From the NCBI RefSeq assembly GCF_001831475.1, contig NZ_CP017688.1:2542001-2606000 (forward strand): a stretch of 64,000 bases of DNA, given 5' to 3'. The notes beneath the pieces were generated by a model. That model was not told where the DNA came from and did not search any database. It saw only the letters and a list, made by a program, of their open reading frames with translations. Shown one piece after another: positions 27,327-36,781 of the stretch. The stretch is from Flavobacterium crassostreae. GTDB lineage: Bacteria > Bacteroidota > Bacteroidia > Flavobacteriales > Flavobacteriaceae. Both the position numbers and the translations under genes were made by a program. The first letter of the stretch is position 1. Each line of letters starts with the position of its first letter.

Positions 27327-27494
27327 GTATGTATTTTAGTAAAACGAAATTAAGAAAAACCAAGCGGTCTACCTCTTGTTTTTTATTATTTATATTTATA
27401 ACTCCAAAATAACAAAGAGTCTAGCATCATGGCAATTAAATAAAAGGGTGTTAGTAGCCTACATTACACCCATAAAAACCAAAAAGAATGCTCC

Positions 27495-27535
27495 AAAAAA
27501 AAAAGACATCTAGAAATAACTCTCTAATGTCTTTT
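27495..27535 (-). terminator. Terminator of the amidase-to-unknown operon
   Basis: On the minus strand AAAAGACAT pairs with ATGTCTTTT, with an inner TAGA/TCTA, followed by about ten U. It lies 21 bases past the last gene of the operon. Confidence 0.75.
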
Positions 27536-27556
27536 GGTATACAGGGATTGGATCTT

Positions 27557-28039
27557 CTAAAAAAAACGGCTATGCCAACTATCCATAGCTGGAACCTCCC
27601 ATGATTCCTTAAATTCTTGTACGTTATTTATTAAATTATTAAAAACAATCGTATTTGCAGTCACGGCTTTGTCTTTGACCATTTTTTTAAAATCAATCAA
27701 GGTTTTGTGAGCAATGTGTTCTCCTAATTTAAATGTAACGTTCATTTTGTCTAACAGGTCCACATTATATTTCTTTTCGAGTGTCTGAATAAACTCTACA
27801 GAGGCATCTATAGAACAACCTGTTGCAGCTTGTACATCTTGATTAACGGCAATAATTAGAAACCGGTTGTATTTTAGCTGGAAAGAAGATTCTAAACTAG
27901 TACCATGGGCAGCCCATTGTTCTAAAAATGTTTTTAGATCTAGTTCTATTTCCGAAAATTCAGCATCCGAAAATTTTCTGTTGGATTGGTAGATCCAAAT
28001 TCTGGACTCTTCTGGCAAATCTTCAAATGGTACGTACAT
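27557..28039 (-). CDS. Conserved protein of unknown function, 160 aa
   Basis: I recognise this as a family found in flavobacteria that is often labelled an ABC transporter ATPase, but I see no Walker A, Walker B or signature motif, so that label is not supported. It is soluble, mixed α/β, with no signal peptide. Marked segments are RIWIYQSNRKFSDAE, FLEQWAAHGTSL, NRFLIIAVNQD, GCSIDASVEFIQTLE and WEVPAMDSWHSRFF. It is the last gene of the amidase/MCE/Fe-S operon, 59 bases after the CCG-domain gene, which suggests but does not show a link to that redox pair. Confidence 0.8.
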   Translation of the reverse strand: MYVPFEDLPEESRIWIYQSNRKFSDAEFSEIELDLKTFLEQWAAHGTSLESSFQLKYNRFLIIAVNQDVQAATGCSIDASVEFIQTLEKKYNVDLLDKMNVTFKLGEHIAHKTLIDFKKMVKDKAVTANTIVFNNLINNVQEFKESWEVPAMDSWHSRFF

Positions 28040-28098
28040 AGTGTTTTATTTTATTTTGGTTTCCTGACTAGGAATTGCCTTTTTATTAGGACTATTTG

Positions 28099-28890
28099 TT
28101 ATAAATCTTGTGCGTTTGCAATTAGTTCTGCAATATCCATTACTTTCACACTTGCTTCTTTTTCTTTATTTTTAACGCCATCTGTCATCATGGTATTGCA
28201 AAATGGACATCCGGCAGCAATGATATCGGGTTGTACTTCAAGAGCATCTTCTGTGCGCAACACATTGACTTCTTTATTACCAGGCTCTGCATCTTTAAAC
28301 ATTTGCGCTCCTCCAGCTCCACAACAAAGGCCATTGGCTTTAGAGCGTTTCATTTCTACCAATTCTACCTCTAACTTTTGAATTAAATCTCTTGGGGCTT
28401 CGTATATTTTGTTGGCCCGACCCAAATAGCAAGGATCATGAAACGTAATTCGTTTTCCCTTAAATTGTCCCCCTTCAATGGTTAATCTTCCGGCATCTAA
28501 CAGCGATTTTAAAAAGGCTGTATGGTGGACTACTTCGTAGTGGCCTCCCAGTTCTGGGTATTCGTTTTTTAAGGTATTAAAACAATGAGGGCATGCGGTA
28601 ACAATTTTTTTGGCCTCATAAGCATTCAGAACTTCAATGTTCATCATGGCTTGCATCTGAAATAAAAATTCATTTCCTGCTCTTTTGGCTGGATCTCCAG
28701 TACAACTTTCTTCGGTACCTAAAACCGCAAAAGAAACGTTTGCTCTGTTTAATATACGAACAAATGCTTTTGTAATTTTTTTGGCTCTATCGTCAAAACT
28801 TCCTGCACACCCAACCCAAAATAAAACCTCTGGTTGTTTTCCTTGGGCTAGCATTTCTGCCATTGTTGGTACTATTAAATTTTCTGACAT
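28099..28890 (-). CDS. CCG-domain Fe-S protein (HdrB/GlpC-like)
   Basis: A 263-aa cytoplasmic protein with two cysteine-rich CCG-type domains, as in heterodisulfide reductase subunit B, LutA and GlpC. Visible are WVGCAGSFDD, ACPHCFNTLKNEYPELGG, HDPCYLGRANK, GLCCGAGGAQMF and AAGCPFCNTMM. The pattern fits binding of an unusual 4Fe-4S cluster. It follows the membrane-bound 4Fe-4S protein by 68 bases, so the two probably form one electron-transfer complex, with this subunit at the catalytic or acceptor end. The substrate is not known. Confidence 0.88.
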   Translation of the reverse strand: MSENLIVPTMAEMLAQGKQPEVLFWVGCAGSFDDRAKKITKAFVRILNRANVSFAVLGTEESCTGDPAKRAGNEFLFQMQAMMNIEVLNAYEAKKIVTACPHCFNTLKNEYPELGGHYEVVHHTAFLKSLLDAGRLTIEGGQFKGKRITFHDPCYLGRANKIYEAPRDLIQKLEVELVEMKRSKANGLCCGAGGAQMFKDAEPGNKEVNVLRTEDALEVQPDIIAAGCPFCNTMMTDGVKNKEKEASVKVMDIAELIANAQDL

Positions 28891-28958
28891 TTGGTTGTTT
28901 TTTATTTGGTTGTTTTTCTAACCGTTATAATAAATAGTAAAGAAACGTGTTTTTGGAA

Positions 28959-30290
28959 TTAGTTCTCGTTTTTCCAATTCAAACGATCTTGTTGGTTGTA
29001 CTGCCATGGTGCACCGTTATTTTCAATATTGGTCATCATGGCGTTCAAAGGTTGTGGCGCAGCACTTTGCTCCATCACTAAGTAACGACGCATATCCATG
29101 ATTATAGACAATGGACTAATATTCACTGGACACTCTTCTACACATGCATTGCAGGAGGTACAGGCCCACAATTCTTCTGCGGTAATATAATCATTCAACA
29201 ATGTTTTGTTGTCTGGCACAAAAATCCCTTTATTGGCATCTATATTTTTACCCACTTCTTCTAATCGGTCACGGGTATCCATCATTATTTTGCGGGGAGA
29301 TAATTTTTTTCCGGTTTGATTTGCCGGACACGAAGACGTGCAACGTCCGCATTCTGTACACGTATAGGCATTTAATAATTGTACCCAATTTAAATCCTGA
29401 ACATCACTTGCTCCAAACTTACTTGGCACATCTGCCGGTGCTGGCGCTGCTGCAAAAGGATCTACGTTAGGATCCATCATCATTTTTACTTCTTTAGTCA
29501 CTGCTTCGAGGTTATCCAATTGCCCCAAAGGATTTAAATCTGCAAAATAGGTATTCGGAAAAGCCAATAGTATGTGTAAGTGTTTTGAAAAATAAAGGTA
29601 ATTCATAAATACCAGAATTCCTGTTATGTGCAGCCACCAGAATGTTTCGGTTAAAATAAGTACGGTTTGGTTAGGCATTCCGTTAAATAAGGGCTCTATA
29701 AACTGACTCACCGGAAACCAACCTGCTTTTATAAAATGAGAAAAGCCATTGGGTACATTTTGCAAATGCAAATCCGATGCGTTCATTAATAAAAACAAAG
29801 ACATTAGTACCACTTCAAAATACAGAATGTAATTAGCATCCTTTTTGGGATATCCTTTCATTTCTGGGTTCCAGAATCTTTTAAGACGAATCCCATTTCT
29901 TCTAATCCAAAAAATAACCACTGCAAGTATTACTAGTACGGCTAAAATTTCAAAGGATGCAATCAATACGTTGTAGGTAGTGCCCAAAAATGCAAAAATC
30001 CTATGGGTGCCAAACAAACCATCAATTATGATTTCTAGCAATTCTATATTGATAATTACAAATCCTAAATACACTATAATATGTAGGATTCCGGCAACGG
30101 GTCTACGAACCATTTTAGACTGTCCTAGAGCAATTTTGGCCATGTTTTTCCAGCGGGCGCTGGGGTTATCTTTTCTGTCTACATCAATCCCCAGATGGAT
30201 ATTCCGATAGATTTTTTGGATGTTGTTAAAAAAATAACCAAAACCAATTACCAATAAAATAGCAAATAATATATTGTCTAAATAGCTCAT
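28959..30290 (-). CDS. Membrane-bound 4Fe-4S ferredoxin-type protein
   Basis: A 443-aa protein with about five membrane helices in the first ~240 residues, followed by a cytoplasmic domain with two 4Fe-4S motifs: CTECGRCTSSCPANQTG and CTSCNACVEECPVNISP. Conserved His in the helices (for example GILHIIVYLGF) could bind haem b, as in NarI/DsrM-like subunits. The organisation resembles a quinone-linked electron carrier coupled to the CCG-domain subunit encoded next. It starts 10 bases after the MCE gene stop, so they share a transcript. The physiological reaction cannot be named. Confidence 0.87.
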   Translation of the reverse strand: MSYLDNILFAILLVIGFGYFFNNIQKIYRNIHLGIDVDRKDNPSARWKNMAKIALGQSKMVRRPVAGILHIIVYLGFVIINIELLEIIIDGLFGTHRIFAFLGTTYNVLIASFEILAVLVILAVVIFWIRRNGIRLKRFWNPEMKGYPKKDANYILYFEVVLMSLFLLMNASDLHLQNVPNGFSHFIKAGWFPVSQFIEPLFNGMPNQTVLILTETFWWLHITGILVFMNYLYFSKHLHILLAFPNTYFADLNPLGQLDNLEAVTKEVKMMMDPNVDPFAAAPAPADVPSKFGASDVQDLNWVQLLNAYTCTECGRCTSSCPANQTGKKLSPRKIMMDTRDRLEEVGKNIDANKGIFVPDNKTLLNDYITAEELWACTSCNACVEECPVNISPLSIIMDMRRYLVMEQSAAPQPLNAMMTNIENNGAPWQYNQQDRLNWKNEN

Positions 30291-30300
30291 AAATAGTGTT

Positions 30301-31257
30301 TTATTTAATTATATTGTCCGCTGGAACACCTTTGTAGGGTTTGTTCTTTTTTCCAAAAACAGAAACATTAATGTATCTTGTAGGGTGTAGTCTTACATCT
30401 TGTAGCAGCAGCTCTAACTCTTTTGTAGATTTAGATAAATTAGTATAAAGTGCCTCATCTTTTAGTAATTTGCCCATAGTGCCGTTACCAGATTCTAAGT
30501 TTTTCATTATTGCGTCTACTTTAACCAACGTTTGGTTTAAATTTTTGACGGTTTTGCCTAGATCTGCTTTATTTAAGGAGTCTGAAATACTTGCAAAATC
30601 CTGGCTTATTTTGCCAAAATTAGAAACAACATCTTTTACTTGGGTTTTGTTTTCGTCCAGAATACTGTTCATACTAAGGGTAGCCTTATGAAACTGCACC
30701 ATGGTCAAACTTAATTCGGCTAGACTTTTTCTTAAATCTTCTTGTGCCTTTTGGTCTAAAACATTATTAACATTAGTGAACAATTGATCGGCATTGCGCA
30801 TCAGTTTTTCTAATTTTTGCTGGATTGGCACCAACTTTTCGCCAACTAAATCGGTCACTCCTTTTTTTACTTCGCCAGATAAATAACTCCCATCCACAGC
30901 AATGGTCTTGTCTTTTAGGTTGGGGTTTATTGCTATTTGTTTGCCGCCTATAAAGCTTGGTTCATAAATAGTGGCTGTGCTCGAGGGCGAAATAGGAAAA
31001 TCAGACTTAATTTGTAATTCTACTACTAATTTTCCGGTATTTTCGTTTATAGTAATTGCGTTTATTTTTCCAATTATCAAACCATTGATGGTAACCGGAG
31101 CTGAGCTCGTTAAGCCTTCTACAGAATCGTATTGTACGTATAGTTTTTTATAACTACTAAAAAGGTCCCGTCCTTTTAAAAAGCTATATCCCCAAATAAA
31201 TAATACTATAGATGCAATTACTAATATTGCAGTCTTAATCTCTCTTGTTAGTTTCAA
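30301..31257 (-). CDS. MlaD-family MCE-domain protein
   Basis: A 318-aa protein with one N-terminal membrane helix (about residues 9-26), an MCE domain (about 37-115, with YVQYDSVEGLTSSAPVTING and VGKI-like GLIIGKINAI) and a long helical periplasmic tail. MlaD proteins form rings that carry phospholipids between inner and outer membranes with an MlaE/MlaF ABC transporter. No such partner lies in the window. It is between the amidase and the Fe-S genes, 45 bases after the amidase stop. Confidence 0.9.
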   Translation of the reverse strand: MKLTREIKTAILVIASIVLFIWGYSFLKGRDLFSSYKKLYVQYDSVEGLTSSAPVTINGLIIGKINAITINENTGKLVVELQIKSDFPISPSSTATIYEPSFIGGKQIAINPNLKDKTIAVDGSYLSGEVKKGVTDLVGEKLVPIQQKLEKLMRNADQLFTNVNNVLDQKAQEDLRKSLAELSLTMVQFHKATLSMNSILDENKTQVKDVVSNFGKISQDFASISDSLNKADLGKTVKNLNQTLVKVDAIMKNLESGNGTMGKLLKDEALYTNLSKSTKELELLLQDVRLHPTRYINVSVFGKKNKPYKGVPADNIIK

Positions 31258-31302
31258 AATCTAAGTGTTTTTTCACAAATTTAATACAAAATATTGAACT
31301 TG

Positions 31303-32460
31303 CTAGTAATTAATTGCTTCTTGAATGCTGATTTTTTTGCCGTCTTTAAAGGCTATTAAAAAAGCCGATGTGTAGCCTTTGGTTTTGGCTTGTTCCAAAA
31401 GTGCTCTAGATTGGTTATAATCGGTAGTTTCGCCATACATATATTTATAGATCGTTCCGGATTTTTCCATTGTAATAGGGCTTAATCCTTTAAAATTTTT
31501 GGCCTCTAGAGCTACTTTTTTACCGGTTGCGGCTATTTGTATTTTAAATACAACAGCATTAGTGGTTGCTTCTGGGCTGGGTTTAGCAACTGTTGTTACT
31601 GGATTATTTTTAGTAATTACAGGTTCTACATTAGGTTTTTCTGGAGTTTGGACTCTTGTTCTTGTTTCGTAAGTCTCTATGGTGCCGTCTCCATAATATT
31701 CGTTTTTGTAACTGATTATAGCGGCATGTATAGCATTGGCAATTTCGTTTTGTCCTTCTTCTGTATCTAACAAATTACCTTCGGTGTAGTTGGATATAAA
31801 TCCCATCTCGATCAACACACGTGGCATATAGGCTTTATGTAAAACCATAAATGGCGCTTGTTTTACGCCTCCACCGCGTATTTTTTTGCCTAATTTTTCA
31901 AATTCATTTTCTACTTTGCTTGCCAAAGAAATACTGTTTCCTAAGTATTCTTCTTGCATTAAAGTCATTCCGATCATGGTTTCTGGAGAGTCTGGATCAA
32001 ATCCTTCGTATTTGCGTTTGTAATCTTTCTCTAGGGTAATAACGGAATTCTCTTTTTTGGCAGCTTCGAGATTGGAAGCAATTTTATTCATACCCATTAC
32101 ATAGGTTTCGGTCCCATACGCTGCAGTGTTTTTGCTAGCGTTACAATGTATAGAAACAAAAATATTGGCGTTGGCTTTGTTGGCAATATTGGCTCTTTCT
32201 ACTAAATCAATAAAAACATCTGTTTTTCTGGTATAGGTGACATCTACTTTTGGGTTTTCCTCTAACATCTTGCCGACTTTTAAGACAACTGCTAAGGCAA
32301 TGTTTTTTTCGACATGGCCATTATAAGTAGCTCCAAAATCATGAGCACCATGGCCTGCATCCAAAGTAACTTTGAAATTTTTAATTTGACTATGGGAGCA
32401 AAAAGACGTTATCATTAGCCCCAAAAAGAGTGCAATTTTTATTTTATGAAATACAGGCAT
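31303..32460 (-). CDS. N-acetylmuramoyl-L-alanine amidase with C-terminal SPOR-like domain
   Basis: A 385-aa secreted zinc amidase that cuts the bond between MurNAc and the stem peptide. After a signal peptide, the Amidase_3 domain shows TLDAGHGAHDFGA, GHVEKNIALAV, FVSIHCNAS and LIEMGFISN, which include the zinc ligands and catalytic Glu. A Pro/Thr-rich linker (about 265-300) leads to a C-terminal ~80 residues that resemble a SPOR domain (VFKIQIAATGKK, ALLEQAKTKGYTSAFLIAF). SPOR domains bind denuded glycans at septa. It is the first gene of the operon and diverges from the LptD-like gene. Confidence 0.92.
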   Translation of the reverse strand: MPVFHKIKIALFLGLMITSFCSHSQIKNFKVTLDAGHGAHDFGATYNGHVEKNIALAVVLKVGKMLEENPKVDVTYTRKTDVFIDLVERANIANKANANIFVSIHCNASKNTAAYGTETYVMGMNKIASNLEAAKKENSVITLEKDYKRKYEGFDPDSPETMIGMTLMQEEYLGNSISLASKVENEFEKLGKKIRGGGVKQAPFMVLHKAYMPRVLIEMGFISNYTEGNLLDTEEGQNEIANAIHAAIISYKNEYYGDGTIETYETRTRVQTPEKPNVEPVITKNNPVTTVAKPSPEATTNAVVFKIQIAATGKKVALEAKNFKGLSPITMEKSGTIYKYMYGETTDYNQSRALLEQAKTKGYTSAFLIAFKDGKKISIQEAINY

Positions 32461-32540
32461 AAATCTTATATTAATTTTATTGAAACAGTACGGGTTAATT
32501 TTTTTATTTGATTATTTTTGACAAAAAATAATCTGTAAGT

Positions 32541-35285
32541 TTGACACTTCAAAAAACAAGCCATAATTTTACAAAAATAGCATTTATACCTTTGCAGACA
32601 AACTTATTTAATATCGTTTTAATATCCTTTTTTCTGACTTTTGGATTTAGCAATCTATATGGTCAAGAAATTTTACAAAAAAGAACACCCTTAGCTGTTC
32701 TAAAACAAACAGATACCACTACCAAACCTCCAACAAGTAAAGCAAAACCATTAGTAGCTGCACCCTTACAGGATAGTGCAACAATTAAAGTTGATACCGT
32801 TGTATCTAAAAAAGCTTTTTTGGACGGCATTCTGAAATACAAAGCCAAGCAATATGCACGTATTGACCAAAAGAAAAAGCAAATTACGCTATACGATACT
32901 GCCGAGCTCTATTATCAAGATATTGAGCTAACATCAGGAATTATTATTTTGGATTACCAAAAAAACGAAGTCTATGCCGGACGCATCAAAGATTCTACCG
33001 GAAAGATGACTCAATATCCTAATTTTAAACAAGGCAGCAATGCGGTGCAACCAGACTCTATCCGTTTTAATTTTAAAACTAAAAAAGCACTCATCTGGAA
33101 TTCTAGGTCGGATCAGGGTGAGTTTAGGATTAAAGCCGATGTAACTAAAAAAGAAAATGATTCGGTTTATTTTTTGAAAGGGGCACGTTTTACTACTTCT
33201 AAAAACATAGACCATCCAGAATATTATTTTAAAACCAATAAGGTTAAATTTGTACCCGGAAAAAAAGTAGTCACTGGCTTAACCAATATGGTAATTGCAG
33301 ATGTACCGACCCCAATTGCACTTCCGTTTGCTTATTTTCCTATGAGTAAAGAAACAAGTATCTCTGGGGTGATTCTTCCTAGTTATAATGATTCTAATAG
33401 CCGGGGCTTTTCGTTACAAAACGGAGGCTATTATTTTGCGTTAAGCGATAACTACAACCTTACTGTTTTGGGAGATTATTATACCAATGGGAGTTATGGT
33501 TTGAGCATGGAGTCTTCGTATGCCAAAAGGTACCGATACAGAGGGAATGTAAATTTTAGGTACGAAAACTTAATCACTAGCGAGAGAGGGTATCCGGACT
33601 ATTCTAAACAAAAAATCTATAATTTGCAATGGTCTCACTCCAGAGATGCTAAATCCAACCCCAACTCTAGCTTTACGGCTTCGGTAAATCTTGGAAGTAG
33701 TAAATATTTTCAGCAATCGATCAATCAGGCCAATGTTGGTTCTAATTTAAATAATACCTTAAATTCATCGGTTTCGTATTCTAAAACATTTAATTCAGTA
33801 CCGCAAGTGCGACTGTCTGTATCTGCTACGCATGCCCAGAATACCCAAACGCAAATCATCAACATGACCTTGCCAACTTTGCAGTTGAGCGTAGATCGCA
33901 TCTATCCATTTGTAGGCGAAAATGGTGTCAAAAAAGGTTTCTTAAAGAATATAAACCTACAATACAACCTCAGCGGTCGTAACAATATTGTGACTACGGA
34001 CTCTTTGTTTTTTAAACCCCAAATGTTTAGAGACGCCAAAATAGGCATGCAACACAGCATCCCTTTAAGTACTAATTTTAAACTATTTAAATACTTTAGT
34101 GCCTCTACTAGTTTAAATTATGAAGAGGTTTGGTATGCCAAAACCATTAACAGGAGTTTTGACCCAAACCAAAGCGCCGTAGTAGATAAGGTAGTAAATG
34201 GTTTTGATGCCTTTAGAACTTACTCTTTTTCTTCTAGTTTAGGGACCACTATTTACGGAACTTTTAATTTCGGCCAAGACAAAAAAATACAATCCATTAG
34301 ACATGTACTCCGTCCGGCTGTATCTTATGGATACACACCTAGTTTTGAAAAATATTATGACACCTATGCCACAGACGCTAGTGGCACCATGAACAAACAA
34401 TATAGCCGTTTTGAAGGTGGTATTTTTGGTGCACCCGGATTAAATAACTCCAATATAATGAACTTTAATTTGAGTAATACCTTTGAGGCCAAAGTAACCG
34501 ATAGAGATAGCACCAAAGTTGCCGCCAAAAAAATCATGCTCTTAAACAACTTTAACCTTTCTACCAGTTACAACCTAGATGCAAACGGAACCACAGCTCT
34601 AAAATGGTCTCCGGTGAGAGTCAGTGGAGGCACACAATTATTTAAAGATAAAATGAATGTGAATTTTGGAGCCACCTTAGATCCGTATGCATTAAATAAT
34701 TCTGGACAAAGAATCAATACCTATAATGTAGACAATGGTGGTAGTCTTTTTAGAATGACAAGTGCCAACATGACCTTAAACTACTCCATTTCGAGCACTC
34801 AGAAAGACAACTCGAAAAAGAAAGACCAAGTAGAAAGAAATGGTGGCCGTGAAGACGATCTTTTTGGAAGAAACACCGTTCAAAATAACCGCAACATTAG
34901 TCAATTTGATACAGAAGATACCGAAAAAGAAGATAGCGTTTCTGATTTCTTTACTGCCAAGTTACCTTGGAACATGACTTTTGCCTATTCCTTAACATAC
35001 AGCAACAACAACCGCGAAAAGAAAATTACCAGTAACTCCATTATGATATCTGCAAATACCGATTTAACGCCAAAATGGAAAGCAGGAATATCCACTGGTT
35101 ATGATCTAGTTCAAAACGGAGTTACCTATACCCAGTTGCGTTTTGAGAGAGACTTACTGAGTTGGAGAATGGATTTTAACTGGATGCCCTTGGGAACTAA
35201 TGCAAATTGGGGCTTTTTTATAGGAATAAAATCTGGTGTATTGAGCGATATAAAATGGGATAAAAGAAGCACTCCAAACCGCTAA
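32541..35285 (+). CDS. LptD-like outer-membrane LPS assembly protein
   Basis: A 914-aa exported protein with an N-terminal OstA/LptD-type β-jellyroll region (about residues 90-240, with AELYYQDIELTSG, YAGRIKDSTGKM and FKTKKALIWNSR) and a long C-terminal β-barrel. The barrel start carries IALPFAYFPMSKETSISGVILPS, split here as IALPFAYFPM and SGVILPSYND, typical of LptD homologues. The signal peptide ends near YGQE (residue 42) after an unusually long polar n-region. No ATG is present; TTG at 32541 is the plausible start. It diverges from the amidase gene over 80 bp. It should insert LPS at the outer membrane. Confidence 0.87.
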   Translation: MTLQKTSHNFTKIAFIPLQTNLFNIVLISFFLTFGFSNLYGQEILQKRTPLAVLKQTDTTTKPPTSKAKPLVAAPLQDSATIKVDTVVSKKAFLDGILKYKAKQYARIDQKKKQITLYDTAELYYQDIELTSGIIILDYQKNEVYAGRIKDSTGKMTQYPNFKQGSNAVQPDSIRFNFKTKKALIWNSRSDQGEFRIKADVTKKENDSVYFLKGARFTTSKNIDHPEYYFKTNKVKFVPGKKVVTGLTNMVIADVPTPIALPFAYFPMSKETSISGVILPSYNDSNSRGFSLQNGGYYFALSDNYNLTVLGDYYTNGSYGLSMESSYAKRYRYRGNVNFRYENLITSERGYPDYSKQKIYNLQWSHSRDAKSNPNSSFTASVNLGSSKYFQQSINQANVGSNLNNTLNSSVSYSKTFNSVPQVRLSVSATHAQNTQTQIINMTLPTLQLSVDRIYPFVGENGVKKGFLKNINLQYNLSGRNNIVTTDSLFFKPQMFRDAKIGMQHSIPLSTNFKLFKYFSASTSLNYEEVWYAKTINRSFDPNQSAVVDKVVNGFDAFRTYSFSSSLGTTIYGTFNFGQDKKIQSIRHVLRPAVSYGYTPSFEKYYDTYATDASGTMNKQYSRFEGGIFGAPGLNNSNIMNFNLSNTFEAKVTDRDSTKVAAKKIMLLNNFNLSTSYNLDANGTTALKWSPVRVSGGTQLFKDKMNVNFGATLDPYALNNSGQRINTYNVDNGGSLFRMTSANMTLNYSISSTQKDNSKKKDQVERNGGREDDLFGRNTVQNNRNISQFDTEDTEKEDSVSDFFTAKLPWNMTFAYSLTYSNNNREKKITSNSIMISANTDLTPKWKAGISTGYDLVQNGVTYTQLRFERDLLSWRMDFNWMPLGTNANWGFFIGIKSGVLSDIKWDKRSTPNR

Positions 35286-35333
35286 ATTATAGCAAACCTT
35301 ATAACATAAATAAATATTTAATACGCCTAGATT

Positions 35334-35714
35334 ATGAAAAAAATTATTTTTACAGACAAAGCACCTGCTCCAATAGGGCCGTATAGTCAAGCTGTTTTAA
35401 AAGGAAACACCCTATATACTTCGGGGCAAATAGCGCTAATTCCCGAAACAGGATTGTTAGAAACCAGCTCTATTGAAGCTGAGACAAAACAAGTGATGGA
35501 AAACATGAAGGCCGTTTTGGAAGCAGCCGGAATGACATTTGAAAATGTCGTAAAAACTACTATTTATATCATGGACATGAATGATTTTGCCAAAATAAAC
35601 ACAATTTACGGCGCTTATTTTGACGAAAAAACCGCTCCAGCTCGCGAAACAGTTCAAGTGGCTTGTTTGCCAAAAAATGTAAATGTTGAAATTTCAGTAA
35701 TAGCTATATTGTAG
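35334..35714 (+). CDS. ridA: RidA-family reactive intermediate deaminase
   Basis: A 126-aa RidA/YjgF trimer subunit that hydrolyses enamine/imine intermediates such as 2-aminoacrylate released by PLP enzymes. Features are APAPIGPYSQAV near the N-terminus, LYTSGQIALIPETG and TAPARETVQVACLPKNVNVE, which has the catalytic Arg of the active clade. It lies 48 bases after the LptD-like gene on the same strand and ends at a bidirectional terminator. Identification is secure. Confidence 0.95.
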   Translation: MKKIIFTDKAPAPIGPYSQAVLKGNTLYTSGQIALIPETGLLETSSIEAETKQVMENMKAVLEAAGMTFENVVKTTIYIMDMNDFAKINTIYGAYFDEKTAPARETVQVACLPKNVNVEISVIAIL

Positions 35715-35735
35715 TTGTAAAAACATCCTGAAAAT

Positions 35736-35796
35736 TGCTTTGTTTATTAGTTGCTTTACTCCTTTGGGAGTTTAAAACCAATTAAAAAACAAAGCA
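35736..35796. terminator. Bidirectional terminator between ridA and the sugar kinase gene
   Basis: TGCTTTGTTT pairs with AAACAAAGCA as an outer stem. The middle contains a second hairpin, ACTCC/GGAGT. T-runs follow on the plus side and A-runs flank it for minus-strand reading. Confidence 0.7.
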
Positions 35797-35801
35797 TTTT
35801 T

Positions 35802-36653
35802 TTATTCCATGGTAATGTGATAGGCTATTAAGCCGTCAATGGGTCTTCGTAGTACGTTGCCTAACTGCAATTGGTAGCTGTCAAAAATTTCTTGTAATTC
35901 TTCTTTTAAATAATAAGCAATAGAACCCACAAAGTGTATCGGAACTTCTTTATAATTCTCGTATTGTTGGATATAGTTATTTATAAAGGATTTCATTCCT
36001 TTTTGGATAATTTTTCTGCAAAACTCATGGTCTTTGTTCTGGATCAAAAATTTTGCAAAAGTGGCTAAATAAGCATTGGGATTGGCTTCTTTATACAACT
36101 TCGTTTTAATAAAATCGGGGTCTAAATTGTATTGTTTTTCAAAAATTAGAGCCAATTCTTTGGGCATTTTATTGAAGTAGTATTTCCGTATTAATTCTTT
36201 TCCAAAAACATTTCCACTTCCGTCATCCATTAGTATATATCCTAAAGATTGTACTTTTTGATGCAATTCTTTTCCGTCAAAATAAGAGCAATTAGAGCCG
36301 GTTCCCAAAATAGAAACAATGGCTTTTTGGGCTGGAGCAACTGTTGCATAAACTGCAGCATAAGTATCTTCTTTTACGGATATAATTGCTTTTGTAAAAT
36401 ATTCCTGAAAGGCTTCTGAAAGGGCTTCTTTCATCTTTGTGGTTCCACAACCGGCACCGTAAAAAAACAAATGGCTAACGTTGTCTTTGTTTTGTAAAAT
36501 ATCAAAACGGTCGTTTAGTCTGCCTATAATTTCGGTAGTTTCTAGAATCTCGGGATTTAAACCAAGAGTTTGGGTAGTAAAGAGTATTTTTCCGTGGTCA
36601 TCTATTGCAATCCAATCTGCTTTTGTAGATCCGCTATCAACTATTAATTTCAT
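35802..36653 (-). CDS. N-acetylglucosamine kinase-like protein (BadF/BadG/BcrA/BcrD ATPase family)
   Basis: A 283-aa ASKHA-fold kinase. Phosphate 1 motif is VDSGSTKADW at the N-terminus, the phosphate 2 region is VSILGTGSNCSYFDG, and the adenosine motif VHFVGSIAYYL is near the C-terminus. The family includes N-acetylglucosamine kinases, and a role in amino sugar recycling is plausible with the peptidoglycan genes nearby, but the substrate is an inference. It is the last of the pfkA-gap-kinase row on the minus strand, separated from gap by 128 bp that holds a weak terminator. Confidence 0.82.
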   Translation of the reverse strand: MKLIVDSGSTKADWIAIDDHGKILFTTQTLGLNPEILETTEIIGRLNDRFDILQNKDNVSHLFFYGAGCGTTKMKEALSEAFQEYFTKAIISVKEDTYAAVYATVAPAQKAIVSILGTGSNCSYFDGKELHQKVQSLGYILMDDGSGNVFGKELIRKYYFNKMPKELALIFEKQYNLDPDFIKTKLYKEANPNAYLATFAKFLIQNKDHEFCRKIIQKGMKSFINNYIQQYENYKEVPIHFVGSIAYYLKEELQEIFDSYQLQLGNVLRRPIDGLIAYHITME

Positions 36654-36737
36654 TTGTATTGGTTTAAATTTGGGGTTGCTTCTTTGTTTTTTTTTATATA
36701 ATAAAATTGCTTTTGGTGCTTTTAAAATAAATACAAA

Positions 36738-36764
36738 ATCCCGTTAGTGGTTCTCTAACGAGAT
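36738..36764 (-). terminator. Weak terminator of gap
   Basis: A 10-base stem with one mismatch (ATCCCGTTAG with CTAACGAGAT) and a 7-base loop. On the minus strand it exits into GGATTTTGTATTT. Confidence 0.5.
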
Positions 36765-36781
36765 TATAAAATAGCAGGCTG

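Noticed and set aside
27557..28039. ABC transporter ATPase
   Set aside because: No Walker A, Walker B or LSGGQ-type motif can be found in the 160 residues.
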